Below, piece by piece: positions 9,993 through 20,705 of a stretch of 64,000 nt of DNA (positions within the stretch are counted from its first letter, which is position 1; each line of letters starts with the position of its first letter). Under the pieces are notes generated by a model that was not told where the DNA came from, ran no database searches, and saw nothing but the letters and a program-made list of their open reading frames with translations. Source of the DNA: Viridothelium virens (taxonomy: Eukaryota > Ascomycota > Dothideomycetes > Trypetheliales > Trypetheliaceae). Both the position numbers and the translations under genes were made by a program. The stretch spans positions 248,001 through 312,000 of the forward strand of contig ML991781.1 in assembly GCA_010094025.1 (NCBI GenBank). The letters run 5' to 3'.

Positions 9993-11863
9993 ATGCCGAA
10001 CGAATATAAGAATCTCCACGTCATTGATAAAGAAAGCTTTCCTTATATCTACGAACGCGATGTAGACGTTCCTTTGAAGACCTTCGAAACAGGCCTCATT
10101 CGCGTTAATGTCTATCGTCCAAAGGATTCTGAGACTGGCGCAAAATACCCTGTACTCGTAACGTACGGCCCTTACGGTAAAGACGCGTACTACGAGACTT
10201 TCCGTAAACCTTCTTTCGACGAAGTCAATCCCGAGCACAAAAGTCTTCACTCAGCATGGGAGACGCCGGACCCACAATATTGGACCGCTAGAGGATATGC
10301 GGTTGTCAGAGCGGATGAAAGAGGCATTGGCCAGAGCCCAGGTGTGATGGATACCATGAGTCGAGGAACAAGTGACGCCTTCTTTGATGTTGTAGAATGG
10401 TCTGCGAGCCAGCCATGGTCTAATGGAAAGGTGGGACTCTTGGGGATCAGCTATTACGCTGGCAGTCAATGGAGGGTCGCGGCGAGGAAGCCCAAAGGTC
10501 TGGCAGCTATCGTCCCGTGGGAGGGGATGTCCGACTATTATAGAGATCGGGTCAGACATGGAGGTATCCTCTCCAATAAGTTCATAGGTGGGTCCCCCTG
10601 GAAGACGTTGCGTCATAGACATTGCTGACAGCAACTTGAGACTTTTGGTGGAATGTTCAGGTTATCCCGAATCAATATGGCAAAGCAAGAAAAGAAGGCG
10701 GACCCTTTGATGAGACTAGAGAGGGCCGGCTAAGTAATGAAGAACTTCAAGCAAACCTCAATGATCAGACTGTAGATACGCCCAAGTACAAATTCCGGGA
10801 CGAGGAATATTACAGAAACAGAGATTACAATCTCGAGGACATCGAGGTTCCTTTGCTTAGCGTAGCTAACTGGGGTGGGATCCTGCTTCATCTTCGTGGA
10901 AATGTCGAGGGCTACGTCCATGCTGGCTCCCCCATTAAATATCTCCGCTTCATAACTGGTCGACACGATCTCCCCTTCTATTACACGGAAGAAGCTCAGC
11001 TACAGCAATCATTTCTTGACGCCTTCCTCAAAGGTGAAGACAAAGTCGGCTGGTCCCAACCCGGCAAAGTCCCCCCAGTCTCCGTCATCCTCCGCGAAGG
11101 CGACGTCGGTTTCAACAACGCAGAAGCCGAAAGAGCGTACAAACGGCGCGAAGAGTCCAGCTGGCCCCTCCCATCCACGCAATACCGCCGCTTCTACCTG
11201 ACGCCGTCCTCGCACCTCACCCCGGACGCCCCCTCCCCCACCTCTTCCTCCGAAACCCTCGAATACCGCGCCCTCGACTCCACCACCGCCGGCATCCTGC
11301 AATTCACCAGTCCGCCCTTCGCCCACCGCGCCGAATTCACCGGCCACATCACCGCCCACCTACACGTCTCGCTCGCGCCCGACCCCGCCTCTACCACCAC
11401 CACCACGCCCTCCGACCTCGACCTCTTCCTCACCCTGCGCCACCTCTCCCCCTCCGGCAAGGAGATCTTCTACACCGGCACCGCGGGCGACCCCGTCCCG
11501 CTCTGCAAGGGCTGGCTGCGCGTCTCGCTGCGGAAGACGAACCCTGCGCATCCGTACCACCGGCCGTATCTGCCGCATCGGGAGTACTTCAGCAGCGACG
11601 TGCAGGAGGTGCGGCCTGGGGGCGTGTATGAGGTGGAGGTGGAGGTGTGGCCGACGAACGTGGTGGTGAGTCCGGGGGGGAGGCTGGTGCTGGAGGTGAG
11701 TGGGGCGGATACGCAGGGGACGGGCATCTTTAAGCATGAGCATCCGGAGGATCGGAGACCGGAGGTGTTTGGGGGCTTGAATCGGATTCATTTTGGGGCG
11801 GGGAGGGAGAATTATATGGTGCTGCCTTTTATTCCGGGGGAGGATTCGAGGTTGGAGGGATGA
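9993..11863 (+). CDS. CocE/NonD-type X-Pro dipeptidyl-peptidase-like hydrolase
   Basis: Two exons, 9993-10587 and 10641-11863, 605 residues. The intron acceptor that fits is TTGAG at 10640; a nearer CAG would run into a stop. The N-terminal alpha/beta-hydrolase part has VLVTYGPYGKDAYYETF, then VVRADERGIGQSPG and the nucleophile elbow GLLGISYYAGSQW, where Ser sits in G-x-S-Y-x-x. The C-terminal jelly-roll part runs from about residue 380 and includes FTGHITAHLHVSL and the final GGLNRIHFGAG. The family (peptidase S15 fold, cocaine-esterase-like) hydrolyses amide or ester bonds; no signal peptide is visible, so it is probably cytosolic. Third-position GC rises sharply in the second exon. Substrate is unknown. 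Confidence 0.88.
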
Positions 11864-12215
11864 GCTGGAGGAGGAGATGGGAATAATGGAAAAGAAGCCT
11901 GGTTGGAGTCAGCGATAAGGAGATGGGCTTATGTCTGTCCTGGACGGAATACCGGGGTAATGTGGATGACAAGCATAAAGTGCGTAGATAGATTAAAATG
12001 TTTCTCTTTCCCTAAAGGAATGACTTTATCAGCGAAATATTCGTTTTCTGTAAAGACTTTTGAGCCAGGCCACGCTTTTATGTGATGAAGCACGCGAGGG
12101 TATCGTCCTGTCAAATCAACCAATACATTGAAGCCCTTGCTAGATCTCCAACGATTCCACTTTCCCATGGCCCTTTGAAATCTCGTGCCAATCTTAGATA
12201 TTGTCCTCCCTTCCC
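11864..12215. other. Convergent intergenic region
   Basis: Holds the 3' ends of the CocE-type gene and the large transcription-factor gene. I see nothing else in it. Confidence 0.5.
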
Positions 12216-15200
12216 TCATCCTTGCTTCTCCCCCGGCGTGCTCTTCCCTCCAAGTATCGACAAGACCTTCGCAAACCCCTGACTCAACGGCCATGCCTCC
12301 ATCCCCACCAACGTCCGGCACGCCACCGACAACAACCTCTGACCCGCACCAGGCCCCGTAATATTCCCCACATCACTAATATGCCCCCTGAGATCCGCCC
12401 CCTCCTCAACCCACAACCTCACCACCGCCTCCTCCTTCGCTCGATCCAGCCTCACAGTCCTCTGCTTCTCCTCCCCGACTCGATCCACGCCGGCCGCACC
12501 ACCCGCAGTACTTCTCCGCCGAATCCGCGTCTGGCCCGGCGCATCCAGCGTCGGCTGCAGCTGGACGTAGACCCAAAGCGTTAGTGTCGAAATGAGCAGG
12601 GCGAAGGGCTCGAAGAAGTTGGATTTCTTATTTGCCGCGGCACCGATGCCGCCTGTGGCGCTGCGGACGAAGGTGAAGACGATGGCGGCGTGGAGGACGG
12701 CGCGACGAGCGACGCGTCCGTCATCGTCGTGCAGCCAGGCAAGTAGTTTCTGGTGGATGACTTCCTTCTTGTCTGAGGAGTAGACCTCAGCGCCGGCGAA
12801 GGCGAGGAGTTCGGTGAGGGGCGCGTAGATGAGGAGGGTGATGTGATGGGTCTGGTTGCGGACAGTGGACGCCATTGGAGAGGACTCCTCGGCGACGAGA
12901 GGGTGGGCGGCGAGGGTCTCGAGCATGCAACGCCACTCATCTTGGAGTTGCCAGCGGCGTCGAGGCTCAGCAACGGGCGAGAGGTGTTGGATGAGGGGAT
13001 TTTTGAAGGCGCGCCGGGCTTCCCAAATGGTTGCGAAGATGGCTTGTCCAACTTGAATCCGCGCGAGGTCGCCTACTGCGGAGGAAATGCCACGTCTGCT
13101 TTTCAGGTCGGATAAGGCAGTATGTATATCCGGGATTTGAAACTGGTACTTGAGGTACAGCGGTCTCCAGGCCTCTGCGGTAGCAGCCTCCCAGACATCT
13201 TCCCGAATAGGTAGCTTGCGTTGCACCTCTATGATATCCATCGAAGAATGAATATCAAAGAACATGCATAACTGAGAGTCAAGGGCCTAATGAAGTTTAG
13301 CTCTTTGTACAATGGTCATGTGTATCATTTGCATACCCAAACAACGTAAGCCAGTCGTGTGCGAGCCTCTTCATTCCTCCATTGAATCCATTTAGCGTCG
13401 AGTTCGGCTCCTGACAAAGGCTCAAGATCAGGGTTGATAGGTCGTACTGGCTCCTTCAACGAGTTGTTGCGGCGAGTTTGGACGATTAGAGCTCCCCAAT
13501 CTGCTTGTGCGACCTCAAGAAATCTTTTGTCTCCGCTATATAACATACTTAAGTTGTTAAGCAGCTGGGCTTGGGTGTACCAAGTTTTCCTAGCATTAGA
13601 GTTGTCCATTTCAATCTATGCAGAGTTAGGTCTCGACAAGATCTTATGGTCTTGCCTGCTATTCGACATACCGTTTGCAAAAGCGCGCGTCTTGTGAGCT
13701 CACTCAAGGGAATGGCACATTTCCTTGCCTCTTTCGATCGAGAGTAACGGCAGCCGATTGACACGATCGCTAAGATGAGCACGAAGTGTGCCTGTGACGG
13801 ATTGAATGTCGGCTGGTGCAGAAGGGGATACATTGGTTGGAAGTATTCGAAATAGAGTTGAATGAAACAATCAAAAGCCGCCAGTGGTGGTAAGTTAGAG
13901 TCTCTGAACTTCTTGAACAAGCTTTGATTGGAGCTGACGGTAGTGAAACATCGGGAAATATCGTCGTAAACTTTTTGACTGAGTGATTCTACATGCGCAA
14001 AGTTTTCGGCCTCGAATACGTCAGGCGGTGTCTGGTCCATGTTAGGAAACCCCATCAGATTGTCTGGTTTGCTCGGGTTCCAATGTGTTGGCCACGGTCC
14101 GCTATTCTTGAGCATTTGCTCCTGTCTTGCATCATCAAGAGCGACGTTGCTCGAAGTATTGTTTTGGGTATGACGGGAGGGTGGTAAGGACTGTGGACCG
14201 GATTGAGGAGTGGCTATAGGGGTATTGAAGCTTTCTGAAGAAGACAAAGCTTGAGATTGTAGAGACGACTGCCCAAAGTCTGCCGAAATCCTTGGAAGAA
14301 CCGGCCCACTGTTCAGCGTCTGCCCGGACAATGTATCGTATTTATCAGTAGGCCAGTGTGGTCCGTCAAGCTGCACATAACCAGCATTTGGACTCCATGT
14401 AGGAATCTGGGTATTGTAAGAAAACATGTCAAAGCCAGTGGAGGGAATCTGCAATGAATCCGGATAATTAAAATCAAGCGTAGTCCATTCACCAATATCA
14501 GCCACTTGATCCCAAGGGATGTCATAATCCATTGTATCCATGGGAGAGAAATTGGCGTTGTATGCCGACCAGTTATCCGTGACATTCTGTGCGATATTCG
14601 AAGATGGGGGAGACAGTTGTCCGCTCGCGGAAGCATAAGTACTTGGTAAGCGATTGAAGCCAGGAGCCATCGCCTGACCTTGTGCGTAATGGGTTGCAGT
14701 ACTGTCTTGTGGTGCCTGCCGCAATTCTAAATTCGACTGACGGAACTCTGAAGTAGCTATACCGGCAGCCTGTGAAAGGGCGTCCAAAGCTTGAGTATCC
14801 ATATAGAGGTTCTCGTTATTTGCATGGTCATGAGACCCAGATACTGAGCTGTTCGTTTGGTCCTGATCTTCTGAACCGGTGGGCTCGATATCATTCTCTG
14901 GCTCAAGCTCATTGTCCTCCATGGATACTTCGTTGTTGTCCATGGACATTTCGGTGTCCTCTCGTACATCAGAGGGGGATACGTTTTTGGGTAATACTGG
15001 TTTGACACGACGTCTTGTCCGAGCAGTATATTCGCATTGCACTCTTCTCTTGATGCATCTAGCGCATGGCTGTTTCCCTTCGCATTTCAACTTAGATTTG
15101 GAACAGGGTTCACAAGCTCTTGAGATTCTATTGTAGGCACTGCGTGGTTGAGTCTCGGATTCAGGATTGACGTGGCGGCCACGATAGTGACGGGCAAGAC

Positions 15201-15462
15201 TGTCTCTGAACAGGATGTCAACTCAAGCTTGTTCTCATGAAACCAAAATCGGCTACCCTCGAGTAAAGGCCTTGGAGCAGACATTGCAGACGAAGGCTCG
15301 ATCGTCTTCATGACTGCGCAAATGACGCTGGAGGTGGTCACCTCTGGTGAATCCGCTCTGACAGAATTGACAAATGAAGCGGGGAGGCTGAGAGTCTGAT
15401 GTGCTTGGATTGTTTGGAGCTGTTGAGGAAAGCGTTGGCAGCGCTGCTGCATCGGAAGCCAT
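12216..15462 (-). CDS. Fungal transcription factor with two C2H2 fingers plus a Zn2Cys6 cluster
   Basis: Four exons: 15462-15257, 15205-13672, 13615-13337 and 13286-12216, 1029 residues. Two C2H2 fingers occupy about residues 31-51 (CQFCQSGFTRGDHLQRHLRS then H) and 59-80 (CNVCSKAFTRGDSLARHYRG then RH). A Zn2Cys6 binuclear cluster follows at 100-126 (CX2CX6CX5CX2CX6C, starting CEPCSKSKLKC). A long Ser/Gln/Asn-rich disordered stretch comes next, then a fungal-TF middle homology region starting near FIQLYFEYFQPMYPLLHQP and continuing to the end. The intron between exons 1 and 2 cuts finger 2 and restores TRGDSLARH exactly. Proteins of this dual-finger architecture are nuclear regulators of metabolism or development; target genes are not readable here. 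It shares a divergent promoter region with the IFRD homologue. Confidence 0.9.
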
Positions 15463-16019
15463 AGGGATGTAACTATAGGTAGAGACGGTCGAGAGGCGGG
15501 CCCGAAGTCCCCACGTTCCCCCCACAGAAGCGGAAGGAACAAGACGGCAGAGGAAAGACGGAGCGGGACGGAAGATCCGTGTGTGACCACCCGTGCACCG
15601 GTGCACCGGTGCCACCTACCAGGTAAGCACCTAAGGGTGTAAGTTGACCCGAGGTACGAGCACCCGAGATCATCCGCACGATTATGTCAGCTCTGATCTG
15701 TGCTGGCGCGCATCACGCACACCCAACCTCGTGCATATTCTCCGTTCGCCTTTTTTCCTATTGTCCCTGAGCTCCTGCCTGCAATAGCTATTGTCCTGCG
15801 CCCTCAACCATCTATCTGCCCTTATGGATTATCGACTTCTCAATATTTTAACACAGTTACACCACTTTCGTCCACCATTAGAACAGTTTTACGCCTATCC
15901 ATATCCTTATCGCTGACAGACAACGCACCGCTGCAGTATCGCGCCTAGCGAGCGCACATTTCAAACCTTCATTTTCCTACTCCATTTCTTCTCCTCTCGC
16001 CTTCCAAAGCCCTTCCATC
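15463..16019. promoter_or_regulatory. Shared divergent promoter region
   Basis: 557 bases between the start codons of the dual-finger regulator and the IFRD homologue. A short tandem CACCGGTG-type repeat lies at 15594-15614. The IFRD side is pyrimidine-rich (about 15735-15800 and 15965-16015), as in many fungal leaders. Confidence 0.45.
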
Positions 16020-17348
16020 ATGCATGATCTTCGCCGACAAGCGCTCGAGAGCGGCAAGACCGTCTCGAGAAAAGCAAGATCCCGGCAATCTACCACTCCA
16101 TCCTCCAAGACCAACTCGCGTGCCGCATCGCGAGTAAACAGCAGAAATCCATCAGACGACGAAGAGGGCAATCTAAGCGATGGCACTGCCTGGAGCAGCA
16201 ACTCCATCGACGACTTACTCGCATCAGATGAGGTTCAGCTTCAGACGGATGCTTGGAGGACTCTCCTGGACGAGCGAGTGGAGCAGATCATCGACCGCAA
16301 GCGCAGCAGTGTGCAAGGACGAGAAGAAAGTCTTGCTGCATATATTCATATTTTGACTAGCCAATACACTCAAGAAGTTATTCATAATAAAATTGGAGAG
16401 CTTGTTCCGGCTTTTTTGAAGAGCATCAAATCTGAGACTAACGAGAAAGAGACGGTTCTTGCTCTCAAAGCACTTGCACTCACTCTCATCACCGAGCCGG
16501 ACGAGTCAATCTACGCCTCTGTCTACCAACCCATCAAGCGCACCATGACCGACTCCGAATCACAGCTTGCCAAAGTCGCCGCTGTCCACGCACTTGGTAT
16601 CGCAACCTTCTACGGTGGCGCCTCCCTCGCCGAAACTGACGATGTTATGGCACAACTGCTTGAAATAGTCGAATCCGATGGTCATGCGGTAGAAGCTGGA
16701 GACAGTGGCCTTGTCGTCACTGCCGCACTTGAAGAATGGGGCTTTCTCGCGACACAGCTGGATGACATTGAGGATATCACCGAGTCAGCTATGGAAGCCT
16801 TTGTCGAGCAACTTGACTCGTCGGATCCTGCCGTTCAAATTGCTGCCGGGGAGAACATCGCACTACTGTACGAGAAAAGCTACACGCCACTGGAGGCTGG
16901 CGAATCGGCTTCAAGTTCCGAGGATGATTACGATGACGAGGATCCAGATGACAAGAACGGAGAGAAACTCATCAAACGCTACGATGTCTACCGTCGCGAA
17001 GACCAGCTTAAGCACAGCCTCTCTGCGCTTGCCAACGTTAGTGGTCGACACATGTCAAAGAAGGACAAAAAGTCCCTTCACACCAACTTCGCAGACATTC
17101 TCAACACGGTGGAATACCCCACACGTGGCCCGCGCTATTCCAATGCTGTTTCAGACGAATCCGGAAAACGCTTCGGCAGTAGGATGACGGTTAGAATCCA
17201 CAAGACTGGTGAGATGAGGATCGACAAGTGGTGGAAGCTGCATCGGCTTCAGGCTCTTAGGCGGGTTTTGCAGGGTGGCTTTGTGGTGCACTATGAAAAG
17301 AATGAGGTCGTGTTCGATAGTCTGCCGATCATGATATCAAGGGGCTAA
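16020..17348 (+). CDS. IFRD (interferon-related developmental regulator) homologue
   Basis: A single exon of 442 residues with ATG right after a pyrimidine-rich leader. The first 65 residues are basic and Ser-rich with an acidic patch (SDDEEGNLSDGT). The body, about residues 85-300, is an armadillo-like helical array with VEQIIDRKRSSVQGREESLA and ALKALALTLIT. The C-terminal block, SMTVRIHKTG-like (here SRMTVRIHKTGEMRIDKWWK), is the IFRD C-terminal signature. The IFRD family occurs from fungi to animals; animal members act as transcriptional co-regulators and have been linked to ribosomes. The role in fungi is not well defined. An acidic linker (SSSEDDYDDEDPDDKNG) separates array and tail. I find no break. 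Confidence 0.9.
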   Translation: MHDLRRQALESGKTVSRKARSRQSTTPSSKTNSRAASRVNSRNPSDDEEGNLSDGTAWSSNSIDDLLASDEVQLQTDAWRTLLDERVEQIIDRKRSSVQGREESLAAYIHILTSQYTQEVIHNKIGELVPAFLKSIKSETNEKETVLALKALALTLITEPDESIYASVYQPIKRTMTDSESQLAKVAAVHALGIATFYGGASLAETDDVMAQLLEIVESDGHAVEAGDSGLVVTAALEEWGFLATQLDDIEDITESAMEAFVEQLDSSDPAVQIAAGENIALLYEKSYTPLEAGESASSSEDDYDDEDPDDKNGEKLIKRYDVYRREDQLKHSLSALANVSGRHMSKKDKKSLHTNFADILNTVEYPTRGPRYSNAVSDESGKRFGSRMTVRIHKTGEMRIDKWWKLHRLQALRRVLQGGFVVHYEKNEVVFDSLPIMISRG

Positions 17349-17935
17349 AGCATTGAATCAAGTTGAGACTTCTTGGGGGAGGTTTGATCACTCTGATTAG
17401 CATTGACGCAGGGGCACTCTTGCATACTCGATGGGATATCGTAATTGATGACGATGCATTTTTGCGTTACAGGGAGGCACTGGTATTTGTCACTTGGCAT
17501 TCGCTGCAGACTTCCATCGTAGCCTGCATCTGCTCCAGCCGTATGAATTTTGATTTTGCGATAGTACCACGTAGGACAGCAGTTCTGATGCATTGTATAA
17601 GATTGATCTTTACCTATTTGACTGTGAGATGGGCGGAAGAGCAAAGCAACATCATGGTTACTGGCACAGGTCGGGCCACGCACCTCATGTAAGCATCTAG
17701 TGAATCCTGAACGATGGCGGCCACGCACATCATATAAGCATCTACTCCGTAGTGAATACAGAATATTGGCCCTTGAAGTGAATGGCATTCAGGGCTGTGA
17801 TACTCCCTCGTTAATCATCAGAATGATGAATGCTGGTGATGCCCTTTCAAAACCTGTTATCACGTTCCACACCTCCTCTGTTGATGCAGACGCCATTGCC
17901 CTTGACCTTATTCTTAGCAAATGATTTCTCTGTTG
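17349..17935. other. Intergenic region with a duplicated 26-base block
   Basis: Contains two imperfect copies of a GGCCACGCAC...AAGCATCTA block at 17674-17699 and 17719-17744, 45 bases apart. A 147-codon minus-strand open frame spans it but has no recognisable features. No firm gene is seen. Confidence 0.45.
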
Positions 17936-18203
17936 TCAACGAAGTCTTTTGAAGACTTCCAGCACTTCTTCGACCCGTTCCAGGGTTTCAACCATTGCAT
18001 CATCGTAATCTGATATAACTTCCACATCCCAGATACTGATCAATCTCCTTATTCAACAGTTTGAGCACCTTACAATAATCCGACAAAGTCGCAGAACTTT
18101 CTTCGAGTTGGACTTTGACCTGTTTCCCCACATGGTACGCATTTATGCCTCTGTTCAAGAGGGGAAGGGTGGCGTCTCCCCGCCCACTCGCGAATGGTAC
18201 CAT
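17936..18203 (-). CDS. Tentative small two-exon gene, unknown function
   Basis: Read as exon 18203-18074 plus exon 18009-17936, joined by a 64-base intron with GTAAGG donor and TATCAG acceptor, this gives 67 residues. The product starts MVPFASGRGDATLPLLNRGI and ends with a strongly helical, Glu/Val/Leu-rich tail (LERVEEVLEVFKRLR). I do not recognise a family. Support is only the splice signals, the in-frame closing and the heptad-like tail; the branch point is weak. It may equally be the last exons of a longer gene, a remnant, or chance. Confidence 0.22.
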
Positions 18204-18609
18204 GACGACGCTCAAACTTAGAATATGGTGTTTGCGTGTCGTTCTGTTGTAATTGATGAATATTCGGTGCAATCGTACTTAATCCTGGATGAGAATGAGA
18301 ATCCAGCTTTCTCTGTGGACCAAAAAGACTTAAAGCTCTTACAAACTATTAATTTCCATGGGCCGACTTACTGTTCTCATGAAACATCACTACGCAAGAT
18401 AAACCAATCCAACAATGCATCCAGCGCTGGCAATCCCCTGATCAAAGATGGGGTCAGATAGTACGTTTTGATTTCCTATATTAGTAACTCAAGGGCGTCT
18501 TGGTTCATCATTGCCTACAAAACAGTCAACGATCTCCAGTCATTGAATCTTTTTAAATAGTCCTTTCTCACTCTCTAACCGCTCCCAAACACCGCTTTCT
18601 TCGCCCAAA
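18204..18609. other. Upstream region of secreted-protein gene
   Basis: About 400 bases with no supported gene. It should contain the promoter of the gene starting at 18610. Confidence 0.45.
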
Positions 18610-20190
18610 ATGAAGGTCACTGTTATTGCTTTCCTGATAGTTCTCGGCCTCTGCGTCATTAGGCAAGTTTTCTCCCCAAATATCAGCACGGTTTTCTCTC
18701 TAATTCGTCCATTCGGCCATTGCAGCGTACATGCCCTCCCATTCCCAACACCGGGCGATGTGGACCTGTCGTGGACTTTGTTACCCCCGGACAAAAGGCC
18801 CTCCAAAGACAAGCCTGCTGCTGCTCCTGTTACTGGTCCTGCTGCTGAGGAGAGCAAAGACGCTGCCCCGAAATGCCCGAAATGCCCTGCTGCAAATGCC
18901 ACCACCAATGCTACTGCCAATGTCACTCAGATTCCTGTCGCCTACGTCAACCTCGTGAATCTGCAAGTCGATAAGGCTGAGCAGAAGCCACCCAAGAGAG
19001 ACCTGCCATCATCACCCTCAACCGACGGCCTCGACAAGCGTGACCACGACCACAATTCCAACGTCGATGCGACGTACAACCAAAATCTGAAGGCAGACAC
19101 CAAGATACACCATGATACCGACATCTTCAACGATAATCGCGTCAACGATATCGATACTCACGTGCAGAACAACAACAACTACAATAGCGAAGTTACGAAC
19201 GTGCTCAACGTTACCCACATCACTGACACGGATATCGTGCGGGCGGAGCCAGAGGGCAATCCGTCGGAGAAGAGAGAGTCGACGCTGGTGAAGAACGACC
19301 ACAGATCGAAATCGCCGACGCAGCGGTCTCCTTCCCTTAAGTTTCGACGTGCGCTTCGCGGAGTCTTGCCTGGCAGTGTGGACAGATTGGTAGACAAGAT
19401 TTCTAATATTATAAGGGAGGTGGGTTCGGCGAAAACCGGTACAGCAACACTGAGGCAGCTGCGCGATGTAAAAAAGGCGGTCTACGAGTGGCAGGCAGAG
19501 GTCGGCTGGACTCCAACGCCGCAACCAGCTCGACCCCGCCCAGCGTCAGAGGAGAAGAAGAACGATGAGCAGAACGTTCTTCCCGGTAAGCCCCAGTCCT
19601 CCCCACCGCCGAAGGCGAAGCGAGAGGAGGAGAACGACGAGAAAAAGTCCGTCAAGGCACCGCGTCGCGTTCGCATTCCCTCGAGGCTGGGCGACTGGGA
19701 GAAGCCGCTCCGCACGTCGAACAGAAACGGAACGGACAGCATCGTAGGGTGGGACAACCGGGTCTATCTGATCCCCGCGGGCGCGAAAGGGGTTCCCGTC
19801 GCTCGGCCGTGCAACAGGACTTCAAACGGGAATGGGACGGACAGTATCCTCGCCTACAACGGTAAAATGTACCCGGTCCCAGCGGGCTCGAAGGGGGTGG
19901 ACCGGACTGCGGTGCCGCCTCCTCGGTGGCCTGTGCGAGAATCGATTGAGAGAATAGTGAAGGGGGTGGTGGAGGGAGAGACGGAGGTGAAGGAGGGAGT
20001 GCCGGTGTCGCCGGGAGCGAAGGCGGAGCAGGCCAGGAAGGCGGAGGAGGCCAGGAAGGCGGGGGAGAAGGTAAGGCCGGTTGCGAGGGATAAGGGCAAA
20101 ATTGGGCCGAATAAGAAGGTAGTAACCAGCCCAGGTATACTTGGGTATGCAGATAGCTTGTCTGCCAGTGAGAAAGGCGATAAGAAATAG
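18610..20190 (+). CDS. Secreted low-complexity protein with duplicated NGTDSI motif
   Basis: The frame is open for 526 codons from the ATG at 18610, but a 63-base segment (18663-18725) has all marks of a GC-AG intron: AG/GCAAGT donor, CTAAT branch-like site and TTGCAG acceptor. Removing it gives 505 residues starting MKVTVIAFLIVLGLCVISVH then ALPFP, a good signal peptide with cleavage after VHA. The mature protein is disordered: Pro/Ala/Lys-rich, then Asn/Asp/His-rich with NDNRVNDIDTHVQNNNNYNS. Several Lys-Arg pairs could be Kex2 sites. Near the end a unit of about 30 residues occurs twice (NRNGTDSIVGWDNRVYLIPA and NGNGTDSILAYNGKMYPVPA, each followed by an xKGV tail). I do not recognise a family; secretion is inferred. 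Confidence 0.75.
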   Translation: MKVTVIAFLIVLGLCVIRQVFSPNISTVFSLIRPFGHCSVHALPFPTPGDVDLSWTLLPPDKRPSKDKPAAAPVTGPAAEESKDAAPKCPKCPAANATTNATANVTQIPVAYVNLVNLQVDKAEQKPPKRDLPSSPSTDGLDKRDHDHNSNVDATYNQNLKADTKIHHDTDIFNDNRVNDIDTHVQNNNNYNSEVTNVLNVTHITDTDIVRAEPEGNPSEKRESTLVKNDHRSKSPTQRSPSLKFRRALRGVLPGSVDRLVDKISNIIREVGSAKTGTATLRQLRDVKKAVYEWQAEVGWTPTPQPARPRPASEEKKNDEQNVLPGKPQSSPPPKAKREEENDEKKSVKAPRRVRIPSRLGDWEKPLRTSNRNGTDSIVGWDNRVYLIPAGAKGVPVARPCNRTSNGNGTDSILAYNGKMYPVPAGSKGVDRTAVPPPRWPVRESIERIVKGVVEGETEVKEGVPVSPGAKAEQARKAEEARKAGEKVRPVARDKGKIGPNKKVVTSPGILGYADSLSASEKGDKK

Positions 20191-20705
20191 AGCTTCAAGA
20201 GGGATGAATAGCAACGTGAAAATGTCTGGAGTTGCGGCGTGGGCAATATGGGATAGGATCGTTGATCCTGGACTTTCTACATGTAGGAAAGAGAGAGTTC
20301 TAGTTACTCAAGAGTAGTTTGATTCTAATGTCTGATGTCTACTTCAATGGTTGCAACCCGCCGCAAGGTTTAACATTTGAGGGTATAGGTGCTGGGTGGA
20401 ATAAAAGTCGAAGCAGCACAAGTGCCACCCACCAGCAGTGGGTTATGTACAGGACCGGGCCGAACGAGTGTCTATATGTAAAGAAACATGCATGTATACA
20501 CAGAAGGACTCCAGCGCTGATGCAGGTGTATGATGATCGAGAGCTGTGAAAATTAAGAAAAGTGTCAGTAGGGGCTGGTGATGCTGGTCTTTCCTCCAAA
20601 ATCAAACATTCCTCGAAACCTCGTAACAACAACATAATACCTGCCCTCCTCAGCGTTTCTCATCAATCTCTCTTTAATCAGACGTCGTCGAAGGAAAGCA
20701 AATCA
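20191..20705. other. Convergent intergenic region
   Basis: Holds the 3' ends of the two flanking genes, which point toward each other. I see no repeat or RNA gene. Confidence 0.45.

Noticed and set aside
17345-17788. A 147-codon Cys-containing minus-strand gene after the IFRD homologue
   Set aside because: It has no signal peptide, it spans the duplicated 26-base block, and its composition is irregular. I could not connect it to a family or to neighbouring exons.
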